DNA of 64,000 nt from Lineus longissimus (GCF_910592395.1 NC_088317.1:12834001-12898000); one strand, 5' to 3'; positions 43,409 to 55,733 are shown, numbered from the stretch's first letter. The notes: generated by a model from the sequence alone, not told the origin. Program-made: numbers and translations.

Positions 43409-44252
43409 AAATTCCCCATTACCCATTCACCCAATATATTTCCGATTTCACAGTTGACTTTGAATATTCATTTAGTTTATACTTTTTTATATTTGTATTA
43501 CATTCTTTTATTTTAAACCGTCTTGATCCAGCCTGCTATTTTTTCATTAGCACCTTTTATTCTCAGGTTCATATTGTCATATATGACTGCATGTATGTTG
43601 TTTTGGTGATTTCCAATTCTCAAATTTTCTCTGACAGACTTTGAAGTATAGACACGGTATTTATCTCAACAAAATTGAAGTTGATCGACAAAAAAATAGT
43701 TTTAGTATTACATGTATATACTGTCTTTTCATCGACAAACCACCGGTTCCTAATATTCAGGCCAAACCCACCTTATGATGGTACGCAGTAGAGGATCACA
43801 ATACACGCATGGTAACGACCAATAGCAGTAGACTGTCAACTTGGAAGGCAGGCCTAGGTTTTAGAGGGGCTGCTGTATGTTTCGCAGGTGACCTAATAGG
43901 GTTGCGTCATTTGTACGGACGAGTGCCGCGGCGGAATAATACGGGGTGTCCCACACAATACTCCACCGGTTTTTACAGGGTGTTTAATTTCAAAATTTGA
44001 GTACCTTAAAAAGCGTAAAAAAGGCATATCAAGGCTTGTTTGCTAAGTGTAATGGATGATTGAAAGGAACTTCGAACAACAATGTCTGGTCCATAGTTTG
44101 GAATCCGGGAGAATTACCTTAGCATTTTAGTTGGGACAACACGTAGGCCTAAAAGGGCAAAAACTATTGAGTAATCAGTGAGGTTTCAGGCGTATATAAA
44201 GTTTGGGTACTGTCGGAAACCTCTTCTTGCCTTGCCTACAACTTGAAGCAAT

Positions 44253-45607
44253 ATGGATGAGCCACTGCCTAAAAGAAAGCGTAGTTATTCCGTGTCGGAG
44301 AAGCTGCGATACCTGCGATACTTTGAGGTTGCCATTGGAAATGGCACTGTGCGAACGATGACAGAATTTGCCAACCACCACAACATACCTTTTGAGACGT
44401 TTCGCAGGTGGAACCGTCATGACCTGGAATTGAAGGAGGAGCAGAACCGGGGCAAAGACCGAAAGGTGAAGCAGAGGATGATTGGTTACTGGCCTGAGGT
44501 CGATGACCAACTATAAATTTGGTTCCGGGATGTTCGGCGAAGACGTCTACCTGTTGTGATCCAGGATGTCGAGGAGAAGACCGTGCAACTATTCCAGACC
44601 TGGTGGGAAGCCCTCCCAGAAGAGCGCCGACAACTCGCCACAGAGGCAAAACCACTAATGCATGATTTCCATGCATCCAACGGCTGGGTGGAACTTTTGA
44701 TGAAGAGGAAGGACATCAGCCTGCGAAAGGTCATGAAGAACACTACCACCATTCCAGAAAACGCCGTTGTCCTGGTTCGAAACTTTCGCGATGAAATAAC
44801 CAACACCATCGAAAATTTTGGTATACGAATGCGCCTGTTTTTCAACATGGACCAGACTTTCCTCCTTTTTGACCTCCGCCTAATGTACACCCTCAATGAG
44901 AAAGGTGCCACGGCTGTTGATGTACGAACCTCCAGGAAGAATGCAAAGCTGGGATGTTCTGTTACACTTTGCGTGGCGGCGAATGACGATAAGAAGCGAG
45001 CCTACATCACCTTTCCGAGAAGAGGATTTGTTCGCGCGCTTCGAGCTCTGGAAGAGGCCGAGTTGCCCGAAAACGTTGTGGCCACATCGTCCGCCACGGG
45101 ATGGGTCAGACAGGAGACGAGTCACCATTGGCTTGACGAAATCTTCATCCCATACGTCCATGAGGCCCATGCTGAACATTTCATACTTTTGGTGGATCAG
45201 TTCAAAGTACATCGAACGGAGAACTTCAGGAATCGTCTCACTACAGAAGGGGGTAGACTCAACTTTGTACCGGCCGGATGCACATCTTTGGCACAACCCC
45301 TGGATGTGGCTGTCATGAGATCCTTCAATGTCACGCCAGACAAGCATGGAAGTCATGGAAGACCGAAAACACCAACGAAGCAGGCCAGTGTGATCCAATT
45401 GGACTCAGAGATGTTGTCAACATCGTCAGCCGTGCCTTGGAAGCGATCAGCCCAGAGGTCGTCGAGCATGGATTTGAGAAAGCGTTACGCCCACAGAACA
45501 TAGACGCAGGTCCACACCCAGTTCCAGATGACGACGATGACGACGAACAGGGGGTAGAATTCCTCAATCTGCCTGATAAGTTTGAGCCTGAGATAGCAGG
45601 GCAGTAA
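44253..45607 (+). pseudogene. Pogo-like DDE transposase, intronless, one stop and one frameshift
   Basis: The product would cut and paste its own element. It starts at an ATG with a basic N-terminus. A psq/CENPB-N-type helix-turn-helix (YSVSEKLRYLRYFEVA, HNIPFETFRRW) is followed by a second Tc5/CENPB-type DNA-binding region (YWPEVDDQL to LLMKRKDISLRK). The catalytic core has NMDQT (D1), LLVDQF (D2) and PLDVAVM (D3), with GCTSLAQPLD as expected of the family. A TAA at 44514-44516 interrupts the second domain, and a 1-base frameshift near 45330 moves the tail to another frame that ends in a long Asp/Glu run at 45607. A-rich sequence follows at 45640-45740. No terminal repeats were found. Confidence 0.85.
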
Positions 45608-46842
45608 GCAATCGAGTCAACAGAGAAAATCGACAACCGGACCAGAATAAAAATCCAAAATAATGAATAAAAAAAAAACAGAAATGAGAAATAAAAAATA
45701 AAAACAATGAATAAAGGCAAAAAAGATGAATAAAGATTGGATGAAAGCCAATCTGAATAAACCTGAATGCATAAAGCATCGCTGTCTTGAAGCGATGCTG
45801 GTAGAGCCCCAAAAGGCCTGTGATGCCCACTCAAACGCGTTTTATGTGAGAAAGGGTTAACGTTGATCTATCAAACAGACCCAAACCGCAAAACCGCACT
45901 GATACCGCAAACTCAGACCGCAAACCACAATAAACGCGAGCACTTTGCATATCCTATGTGTCTCGTTAGGCCAATCTGTCATTCTACTAGTAATACACCT
46001 ACTTCATTCAACTTTCGACCAATGAGTGAAATGGTATTGTGCCCTGTGCTCGCGGTAGGCGTATGCATTAAGCCTAATGAACCGGTCTTACATCGATGAA
46101 AAGACAGTATACTTTTTTTCTAATATTATTGATATTGATCAACACGGCAACTTCCCATTCTCACGTTAAAAAGCCCATTCATGACGAAATATAGAATACA
46201 AGACAATAAAAATCAATGGTAGTAGCATGTTTGACGAGATATCGATGTTTTCGATACTGGCATATCGTTTGAACACTGAATCTGACACATTTGTATGCAC
46301 TTTGTCATGCTACTCATATGGGACTTTGTGTTTCATAGTCGTGGCATTCATTGATATACAGTGTGATTATACTCTATACATTGGCTCATTGATACGAGTA
46401 CATGTACTTTCAGATGCTGTGCATTTATTCGAAAATTTATTCGATTGACAAAACCCGTCCAGGGGCTGAACAAAAATGCGGTACCTGTGTACGGTTTTCA
46501 TATAATTTCTCGAGGACTTCAAAAGAAAAGAGTTACTGGCTCACTTTGTGTAAACGAATTCGAGAATTCGTGATGATCGGTACAATCCCGCTTAGCAAGG
46601 ATCGCTTTTCGTCACCTTAGTCTTTCTGGATAATGATGAAAATCTGGATAACGACAGTTGGTCAGACTGAATGTCCGTTTGTTTTTCGTATTTCGCCTCA
46701 ATTTTCTAAACTTCTTTGGTAATCATAGCGGTACGGATGCTACGTATATAATTTTCTCACTTTATTTTATTTTATTATTTATGCGGCATATGCTTATTTC
46801 TTACAGTTCATTTCGAATACCTATATGTAAGATATCGATATA
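45608..46842. other. Noncoding stretch
   Basis: A-rich sequence after the transposase gives way to unremarkable AT-rich DNA. No exon or repeat with clear ends was found. Confidence 0.4.
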
Positions 46843-47010
46843 CGGGAGAATCAAACTTACCTCGACGCGAGTCCATGTCATAAAATTTTCTAAGTTCTCA
46901 TAATACCGTAATATAGTAGGGGTAGCAAAATAATAGATGGAACAGCTTGTATTACCTGTACGAATGGTGGTATTTTGTAGGCCTTCAATCAGCCCCTCAA
47001 TCAATTGAAT
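46843..47010 (+). repeat. Left TIR of the pogo-like transposon
   Basis: Inverted relative to 49412-49577. The shared core includes cgcgagtccatgtcataaa and tagtaggggtagca. Confidence 0.85.
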
Positions 47011-47150
47011 GATGTAAGGCCTAGAAATGTCTGTAGGGCATGACACGCGCCTGATCAAGGCCCACACTGCAAAATTTGTTTTCCAAACGAAGACGAATGA
47101 TCTGCTTTTGGATTATTTTGGTTCTTTCCTCATGCTGTTCAAATACGGCG

Positions 47151-49152
47151 ATGGACGAGGCTGGGGGACCGCCAAGGCGACGGCTTCAGGCATACTCCTT
47201 ACAGCAAAAAATCGATTATTTGGACGAATATTGGTTAGCTCATTTAGAAGGGCTGGAACATGGGCAGACACCAACTCATTTTGCAAGATTCCGAAATATT
47301 CGGGCGCCGACATTTCGGGACTGGATAAGAAACGAAGATGACATTAGAACTGAGTTTGTAGAGGGTCAACAACGACGACGACGAATGAGAAGATACTGGC
47401 AACTTGGCAACGGTAAGCAATCGATTTCCACAGGCTAAAGGAAACCTATCGCGAAACGCTTGTAAAAATGGGGAGTTTTGAACGGCCCGGTTAAAACCTA
47501 AGGTGGAAATAAGCTTCCATTCTTAAAATTTAGCAGTTTCGAGTTCCCCGGGTCGTGAGCTGGCATCAAGGTAACATTGCATATCGTGCATAACATTACT
47601 GACTCCAGTCAATGAACTGCATAAGATGTAATCACCTATTTAGTTATTTTTACAACGTTCAGCCAGTCTAAATAAAGATTTTGATCTCTTTAAGCATAAA
47701 CTATTTGCTTGTTCACAGAAAAGTCATATGATTGTATACAGCTGATAATTAGGCCATTGTTTGTGCTTAAAGGTTTCTGGCCCGAGGTGGAAGATTCTCT
47801 AGCAGACTGGTATCGAAATAGAAGGACGCTGGGTTTTCCCGTAGCTGGGCAAGATCTCACAGGACAAGCAACGAGGGAATTTCGTCAGTGGATCGGGGAA
47901 TTGCCAGATGGAGATATGGAACTTTTACAGAGGGACCGCCCCCATAGACTGGACTTTCGGGCATCACAGTCATGGCTGAAGGGATTCATGCAAAGGTGAA
48001 TCATATTAATGTATTACGTTTCTATTGTTCGTTGACCCTAACGGCGTCGTCCCATTTCTATCGAAGAACGCAGGCACAGTACCATTCACTTTCGGTCCGT
48101 GTAATAGACATGCTTATTTCATTTCAGGCATCGAATAAGTTACAGGCGCGCCACAAAGGACTCCAAAAAGATACCACCGAATGCTGCAGAACTTGTTGAA
48201 GCATTTCAGAGACAAGTTGCAGACACGTCACGAGAACAGAACATTCAACCAGATCATCTTTTCAATATGAATCAAACGTTCGTCCGTTATGACTTTTCTC
48301 CGAACTACTCGATGGACAACAAAGGAAACCGCGACACCGATATCCCATCTTCCAGGGGCAACCCGAAAGAAGGATGTACAGTCACTTTACTGATTGCAGC
48401 TGATGGGAGGAAAGGAATTGCCGAGATAAGTTTCCGTAGACTAGTTCCGCACGGACGTGTTATGCAAGAACTGGGGGAGCATGCACCCGAAAACGTTAGG
48501 GTAAGTCATATCAACACAAAATCCTACTAGGTAAAAATCCGCTCTTTCCTTGTGCCTATTGGAGTAGTAACTGAGAAAGCTGTAATCTAGTAAAACTTTT
48601 TAGATTTCCGTCGATGAAGAACTGAACATTTTGCATATTTCTCTTCAGTTAACATCCAGCCCAAATGGATGGGCTAGAATCGAATCGTTAGTTCAATGGG
48701 CTGAAACAGTGCTCACCGACTTCGTTGATGGAGCTGCATTTTTGCTAGTTGTGGACCGGTATCCCGCTCACCTTAATGGACTGTTTCGAGAAGCAGTAGA
48801 GAACTTGGGTGGCGGCTTGGACTTTGTTCCCGGAGGTTGTACTTCGCGTGTCCAACCACTGGATTTAACGATCATGTATGCTTTTAAATCGAGACTGAGG
48901 GCGATCTGGAAGGCGTGGAACGTAGGAAATACCGACGATGACGGTAACTGTCCGCCTATATCGCGTAGAGAAGTTGTAAGAATGATTGGACTAGCGTGGG
49001 AGAGAATTGTTGATGAGGCAGTGCGTGTTGCCTGGCGTGTAAGTGGCCTTGTGGCAGAACATGCTAATATCGGTATCAATGACCTAGTTATTGAAGATGA
49101 AGAGCACGTTGATGGTTTAGAGTTCCTTTCTGACCCCGAAAATGACGAGTAG
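47151..49152 (+). CDS. Pogo-like transposase, four exons, first catalytic Asp replaced by Asn
   Basis: Exons 47151-47412, 47773-47995, 48128-48500 and 48649-49152 have GT/AG borders, agree in phase (1, 2, 0) and would give 453 residues. Domains are an N-terminal helix-turn-helix (YSLQQKIDYLDEYW, RAPTFRDWIR), a Tc5/CENPB-type region (FWPEVEDSLADWY to WLKGFMQRHRISYRRA), and a DDE core with LLVVDRYPAHL (D2) and GGCTSRVQPLDLTIM (D3). At the D1 position the codon at 48270-48272 is AAT, giving NMNQT where the relative at 44.2 kb has NMDQT. DDE enzymes need this Asp for metal binding, so the protein should bind DNA but not cut it. No stop or frameshift is seen. Confidence 0.85.
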
Positions 49153-49411
49153 TCTGCTCAGTACATGTTAAATGATTTCGTTACCGTACATTGTGTTTGA
49201 ATAAAAGGTTAATAGTGTATTACAGAATAAAGTAATCCCACTACAAATTGTGGCTTACGGTTATTCACTATAATTATTTCATCTAGTCGTCCTAATACCC
49301 AAGCCTCGTAACTAAAGCTTTTACGATCGTTTACGATTATTATACCCCTCAATCTTGCGCGCTGGACAAGTTGAAGTCCTGCCCCACAGAAATGTCTAGC
49401 CTTCACATCAT

Positions 49412-49577
49412 TCTATTGAGGGACTAAAGGCCTACAAAAGGCATGCCCATGAAGAACACCATTAGGTAATACAAGCTGTTCGATCTACCATGCTACCCCT
49501 ACTACATTACGGTATTATTAGAACTCAGAAAAATGTTTATGACATGGACTCGCGTCGAGGTAAGTTGGATTCTCCCG
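49412..49577 (-). repeat. Right TIR of the pogo-like transposon
   Basis: Ends gattctcccg|ta. Reverse complement of the left TIR with small indels. Confidence 0.85.
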
Positions 49578-50435
49578 TATATGCAGGTTGTACTTTTAGA
49601 AAGGAAGAGACAATGCCCCTCTCACTGCCACCGAAAACTGTGTTTTGATGGACAGGTGGGTGGGGAGTCAGCTTTTGGTCGTATTTTGGTTCCAAAACAA
49701 AGCTGGCTATTGTTACTGGCCTATTATGCATAGGCTTTAACACGTTTATATTTTGACAACGCTGAATTGGTCATATAGACATTCAAAAAGTTAACCCTGT
49801 TGTGAGCAATTATAAAATTCAACAATATAAAATTATTTTAAAATGGACTCTTCTGTAAGAAATCTGAATATGTCACTACTTGCTAAGTATATTTGTGGGG
49901 GGTCGCCCTTTGGCGGGTACCCTCAGCGAGTCCATCTGTGAAACTGGATGCTCCCCTTCCGCCTTGGCATTCGGTCAGACGGCTCGGTCGGTCCGTGCTG
50001 AGGGCACTCCTCCACGCGGATGACTTCAGCAAGAGGCAATCCCAGAATAAGGTAATGGAAGGCCTCCTGGTGCGGGTTTTCTAATTTTAATTACACATTG
50101 TACGCTGTACCTTGGAGTACATTGTAGTTGGTCTTGTCAGGGTTATAACTTCAGGTTTTGTATGTAAATTTCCTCAATTATTATTCTAATGATATGAAAT
50201 GTTTTATGTATGATACAGGTTATCTTCTACAAGGAGGTTTTATAGATAAATAAATAATCAAAATAGAGGTTTATGGAGGAATTTCCATCGTGACGCTACA
50301 CAGAAAAGCGATATATGAAAATGATAATACTAGAAATGTGGTGTTTTTTCTGTCGACGCAATCACATTATTTTTAAAGCGATCTCTGAATGCATTTTATA
50401 TTGTTGTTAGCGCGATCGTTGTTTGTGAACATTTC
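49578..50435. other. Intergenic stretch between transposon and PAN gene
   Basis: A GC-richer island at 49890-50085 contains a 63-codon frame without an ATG-supported domain. The rest is AT-rich and is the likely promoter side of the next gene. Confidence 0.4.
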
Positions 50436-50780
50436 ATGCAGGTTGCGAAGTCAAATTACTCTACAAAAATGGTTACATGTTTTGCAGTTTTCGTAATCTT
50501 ATATATTTACTACCAACCTGTTTGCCTCGCGTATATTGGTGGTCTTTCTGCGTCGTTCAAGACCAATCGACGGGACGTCTCTATCGTCACACCGGACCGG
50601 AATCTCGCGGACGTCTCGTCGATTCTCGAATGTTCTTCAAACTGTATCAGTGATCCAAAATGCCAGACGTTCAATTTTGACCGGAAAAATAATTTTTGCC
50701 AGTTCAGCAGATATGAAGCTGGCATTTTACTCTTAGGGAAGGCAGAGGGCAGTGTTATATATTCCCGTGAAAAGGCGAAG
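50436..50780 (+). CDS. PAN/Apple-type secreted protein, exon 1
   Basis: It starts at an ATG (50436; a second ATG at 50469 is also possible). A hydrophobic signal peptide (MVTCFAVFVILYIYYQPVCL) is followed by a PAN/Apple-like module: VSSILECSSNCISDPKCQTF, NFDRKNNFCQFSRYEAG, with the four Cys spaced as in that fold. The donor AAG|gttagt at 50780 ends in phase 0. PAN modules mediate protein or glycan contacts outside the cell. The next exon in matching phase is at 54694. Confidence 0.6.
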
Positions 50781-51112
50781 GTTAGTAGTCAGATTCGATG
50801 ACAATGTTTTACCGCGATAATAATAATGGTCATCTTCATCGAGAAAAATCAGCGAAGTTGATCTTAATTCTCCGCAATCAATAACAGATCGTGGTCAGAG
50901 TTAGTTCCTGCCGGAATGACAGAGATCTACGACCCATCATACTGTAGTCTGGGCTAACCAAATAGTCCAGTGTGCGATTAAAATATCAGATCTTGGTCCT
51001 TCTCACTGGACGTAACTCCCCTGAAAAATAAAATTATTTTCACCTCCGGTGTTGCAGTCTTAAATGTAGAAGACCCATGACATTTAATACCGCTGATAGA
51101 AAACACATAATA

Positions 51113-51591
51113 GGGAGTTTCCGCATCGCTTACGATTACGATTACGATTACGATTTCAAAGTCGTAATCGTAATACTCTCAAAACCGGCATGAACCAGCA
51201 ATTTTGTTTCCGCATTCACACCAACGACTTGGTGAACTGTAATATAGGCCCTATACTCTGCTCTCATGCTCTGGGTGCACTTTTCTCGGCGCTAAAACAT
51301 GATCAAAATCGCCGTTGATCACATTAAATGCAGTTCCTATGTTTGACAGATATGTTCTAAAGTATTCTTCAATGAATATTTCACCTTGAATTTGATATGT
51401 AGCGTGGAAAATAGGCTTTTCGCTAATCCATGTAATCGTTTTTCGACTTACGAAGATCAGCCGGAATCCTCGTAAGAACGAGACTAAAGTACCATCGACG
51501 ATTTCGCCGGGGATGACGTAGCACCAAAAATCGATGACGTCAAACACAAATTGTAATCGTAATCGTAATCGTAATCGATGCGGAAACTAGC
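51113..51591. mobile_element. 479-bp element with inverted GATTAC arrays and a TAATA target duplication
   Basis: TAATA flanks both ends (51108-51112, 51592-51596). The left end reads AGTTTCCGCATCG followed by about four GATTAC hexamers; the right end has GTAATC hexamers followed by CGATGCGGAAACT, so ends and arrays are inverted. A minus-strand frame of about 98 codons (51251-51547, no ATG at its start) fills most of the middle. It lies in the intron of the PAN gene. Confidence 0.75.
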
Positions 51592-53111
51592 TAATATAAC
51601 CCTTCGTCCCCGGGACACTTTGCCCTAGGACATTTAAACACGTTACAACAGTAATAAATGTCCTACACCAGAGAGAAACGACCTAGGTCGCATAATGTAA
51701 AATTTTGGTCACATGACTTTGCCAGGAGTTGAATATATTTCTTTTCGTCCGTTACGAGGTATCGCTCGCTAATGTGTTGCACAATCCTAACAATAAGAGA
51801 GGTTCAGTTGCACTCCGAGAACGAGGCGATTCCCTTTTTGCATACTACGTCATCAGTTCTCGAGGGCTTCCAACAGAATGCAGTACACTTTTGGCTCTAT
51901 TCAATGCATGTAGCCTATGTACAATGAACTGATCACCGCATTTTCTCAGGAATGTGGACTTTTCTGAGATATGGAAGAGCCTCACGCCTTCAGAGAACAA
52001 ATACGACTTCACCTCGTTCTTGTTCTTGTTCACGGAGATATCTTTCGTGACAACATCTCTGGGGCCGACTGAGTGAAAGTGCTTTTGTCACGATGAATTA
52101 GGTGATCACATCACATAATAAAACGGTTCCGCCGAAAATAGCTGCAAGTTAACCGGATATATACTGACTAATCATGTATTCACAATAATATCACATAAAC
52201 TTCAGTTATTTTAGTGCACCTACTAGCTCCTTGGTGGCCAAAACTTTTGTCATTCAGTGCTGCCACCTAGGATGGAATTTATCAACTAGAATTCGGTCTC
52301 AGTTAAGCTCAGTCCCAGTTTGGTTTGGCCAACGGCCAAATGGGAGGGGTAAAAGGCTTGTTAGGATTTTTAGAGTAAATCATTGGCCGCTAAAGTATTT
52401 GCTTGGTCAGTTTTTCATGATAGAATTGAAGTAAGAGGCTGAACAACCCAATCCTGAGATTGCTTCGATTGTAAAATACACTCACGTTTATGGACGATCT
52501 CTAATGCAGATACCACTGGATTTCGTTGCCCTCCGTACAGCTCCTCCTATAACCGTGTTTGGAAAACTTGAGCAGAGAGCTCATTGTCAAATACGAGTAG
52601 TTCGAGCGCATAGGTATAGTTCGGGTTTCGGACAGGTACACAGTCAAGCGAAAATATTCTAATATTAATTGCACTTGTTAAGGAGTCTGTAGTCTGACAG
52701 TACTGACATTTGTAGCGAAATTATCAACTACTATGAGACGTCACTAGTTCCATATAAGGAAGCTCATTTGCATAACCTTACAACTTTGTTTACTAGGCGG
52801 CGTTGAAAATTCGCGAGCAGCGCGTGGATTCCCGGGTACTGTCAGCTGTTTCCACAATGGTTTTCGTAAGTGACTACAAAAGAGACCACAGTCTTCCGGT
52901 ATACAAATAATGTTTGCGATGATAGCAAAAGGCTGTTAGGATAGCCTATGTTACACTCTCAATAGTAATTGCAAAGAAAAGATGGAGAATGCAAAGAATA
53001 TTCATTAAGAAATAACTTTGAGGCAAGCGGGAACGTGGAAACCCTGTCGGAGGAATTAGCAGGGGAAGTAAATAACCTTAGAAACTGTACTGAACACAAT
53101 ATGGCAAAATA
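51592..53111. other. Intron sequence
   Basis: No exon with convincing borders was found. This is part of the 3.9-kb intron of the PAN gene. Confidence 0.4.
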
Positions 53112-53497
53112 TACTCTGTTTCCTCACGTATACCGTCTTCCTATACCGCTAATAAAAATAACAGTGTCCATATTGGGTGGGGTACGCAATAGGGTTCACC
53201 ACATGCGGGCCGGTTTTTCTTTGCCCACGTGAATAGGCATTGTCAATTTGCTCCGCCTCCGTCACGCCATGAATAAAGCCCAAACACGATTGTCTGGTAA
53301 TACAACCCATTCAATTCATTTAAAATACCATCGACCAATGGTAGTGGACTGCAAGTGGTGGGTGTCTCCGCGCCACGATCTGAGCCAGTTAGTCCAATCC
53401 ACTAGGCCTAACCTTTGTATTAGGTATGCGAGGTATTCATCCCTTCAGGCCTCTTGCATATGGCGCCCAAAGACGGTATACGTGAGGAAACAGAGTA
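53112..53497. mobile_element. 386-bp MITE with a TA target duplication
   Basis: TACTCTGTTTCCTCACGTAT at the left is inverted at the right over about 28 bp and flanked by TA on both sides (53110-53111, 53498-53499). No coding content. Confidence 0.7.
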
Positions 53498-53584
53498 TAC
53501 CAGACAAACCGCTGTGTATATTTTGTACAGTATTTCGTGTGCTGTAGGCTTCCATGTGTACACATACCTGGGGCACCGAGTGGA

Positions 53585-54163
53585 GCTGAAAGGGTGGATG
53601 TCGTCCTGGGTGCCGACAAATGGTACCCAGGTTCGAGATCGACTGGACAATAAGCACCCTGGGTGCCATTACACTAGACAAACAGCACCCAGCTTCTTTT
53701 TGCCTGTCTTACGGATCTTAGGGACGACGTTTCTTGCAATCTCGTTTATCTCGCGCCGTGGTACTTGCGGCATTGGCAGTGCTCGAAATAAAAATAACAG
53801 ATAAACAGAAAAAAACGCGTTTAGGCCTATAGGTCTTTGAAAGCACATTTCGGATATATCCCTCCTATATACCTTTTCTGAATAAATCATCCGAAATGTG
53901 CTTTCAAAGACCTTTAGGCCTAAACGCGTTTTTTTCTGTTTATCTGTTCTTTTTATTTCGCGCACTGCTCATGCCACAAGTACCACGGCGCGAGATAAAA
54001 CGAGATTGCAAGAAACGTCCTCGTCCCTAAGATCCGTAAGCCAGGCAAAAAGAAGCTGGGTGCTATTTGTCTAGTGTAATGGCACCCAGGGTGCTTATTG
54101 TCCAGTCGATCTCGAACCTGGATACCATTTGTCGGCACCCAGGACGACATCCACCCTTTCAGC
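53585..54163. mobile_element. 579-bp foldback (near-perfect palindrome) element
   Basis: Two ~265-bp arms starting GCTGAAAGGGTGGATGTCGT are reverse complements with few differences, separated by a ~45-bp loop. The 9-bp duplication ccgagtgga flanks the element (53576-53584, 54164-54172). A 9-bp duplication with long inverted arms suits a Mutator-like foldback MITE. A half copy lies at 41453-41768. Such a palindrome in transcribed RNA would form a long hairpin. Confidence 0.9.
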
Positions 54164-54693
54164 CCGAGTGGAGCATCAATTTTCATCGGATAGTCTATTG
54201 TATTTGGTAGCGGTAGGCATTCAAGACTCCCAAAAAAGAAACTTAAGAACATCTTCAAAAATCATACAACATGTAAAATGGCATATTCCTTTCTCCTCTT
54301 ATTCCAACAGTTTAAAGTACCGACAGTGAACCTTATTCATTTATCTGCAAGCATAGAAACTGGACGAGGCAGATTCTCTCGACTTTACGAATCCGCAAGG
54401 GGCACGTTACCGATAATGTTGCGAAATCAATGAACAAATTGATGGCATTGATCGTAAATATTGTCTTATTTTTCGAGATGAGATCATGTAAATTCTACGA
54501 AAACGAATACCAGTGAAAGACCAGTATTCCTCGAACTTTACAAGTGATTTGGGGTCCTTGAAACTCCTCAGATTTATCAATGAAAGCTTATTCCCGCATT
54601 AGATTTTTACCGTGCCAATAAAAGCTCCCGATGTTATAAGAGTTTCCAAGCGACACTCCCTTTAACATGGTAAAATACCGCCGTATTATTACA

Positions 54694-55675
54694 GGTTAAC
54701 TTATCTTACTATAAACGAAAGGTATTGGCCATGAAACCAGCTATAAAATATAGTCATGATGTCTACTACCACATGAAAGAAGACAAGATCATTGTAACTA
54801 CCTTTCTTCCTCAACCAAAGCATCTGATCACAATCATGTGGCTATACAGTTTAAGGAACGTTAGTTCGGAGATTTGCTATTCACATTCTGGTATAAAACT
54901 CAAAGGCTCCTTTATCATAACCGGCGAATATGACAATTTCTTGATTATTTCATCGAAGAACACCGCATTGTTAAGTCTGGGAGGAAAAGTGCATGAAAGA
55001 ATTCAGATAACTGTATTAAGACCAAATGATAGAAAAATCCAAAAGATAAGTTGTCTTTCACATAGGTTTATTATTGATAAGGGAAAACCTGATAGAGTGT
55101 TACTGTATTGTCATGATGAGAAACGTCGAGGCAAAGTTTTAGTTTTTATTGGCTTCGTGCAGAAGAAAACGAAAAATCCGCGGATTATATACTTTGTCAT
55201 AGAAAAACTTATACACAAACACATTGGCACTGAATGGGTCACATCTCTCACTAATTTCGGTGATTTCGCTACTTGTAAAAAGCTACCTGACCTTGATGGA
55301 ACTATAAGACTCTATCTTCGCAACAGAAACTCCAGCGAAATTCAAGAGAAGGTATTCCGTATTCCAAAATCCAAAGAAAGCATTACGGATCTTTTGATGG
55401 ACACTACCAATAACAGAGTGATGTTTGTCCGGGGAGGGTCAGAGGTGATCAGCCTGGATTGGAATCTACTTACGCAGAGTAGGTGGCAATATGAAATCAC
55501 TGTTCAGGATATGTTCATTTTTAGATTTCCCAGTCGTCATAATTTCATCGTCCGTAACAATGGTAACATTTTGCAATATCAGGCTAATGTATTAGCACGT
55601 GACACCAAGGGCCCACATGCCAAGTACTATCACAAATGGTTGGAAGAAATAAAAATTTGGGAACAGGTGTTTTAG
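54694..55675 (+). CDS. PAN-gene exon 2: ~326-residue region of unknown fold
   Basis: An acceptor (ttattacag|gtt) opens a frame in phase 0 that fits exon 1 and runs to TAG at 55673-55675. The sequence alternates short beta-type stretches with basic turns (FIITGEYDNFLIISSKNTAL, MFVRGGSEVISLDWNLL, FRFPSRHNFIVRNNGNILQY), which hints at a beta-propeller-like repeat, but I recognise no family. There are no TM segments. Joining to exon 1 is an inference from phase and strand; it could be a separate gene with its own start at 54731. Confidence 0.55.
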
Positions 55676-55733
55676 AACTGTTTGCCATTTTTTTATGGAC
55701 TTTCAGTTAGTTTATTTTGGGACACGCTTTATG

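Larger units (their letters stand above)
46843..49577 (+). mobile_element. Complete 2.7-kb pogo-like transposon
   Basis: Terminal inverted repeats start CGGGAGAATC and pair over about 165-180 bp (cttacctcgacgcgagtcca, gaacagcttgtattacct). They are flanked by TA (TATA on both sides), as expected for the Tc1/mariner-pogo group. Between them lies one four-exon transposase gene in the same orientation. The two TIRs differ by several small indels, so the copy is not brand new. Confidence 0.88.

Noticed and set aside
44880-45398. Minus-strand open frame of 172 codons
   Set aside because: Antisense shadow of the pogo-like transposase.
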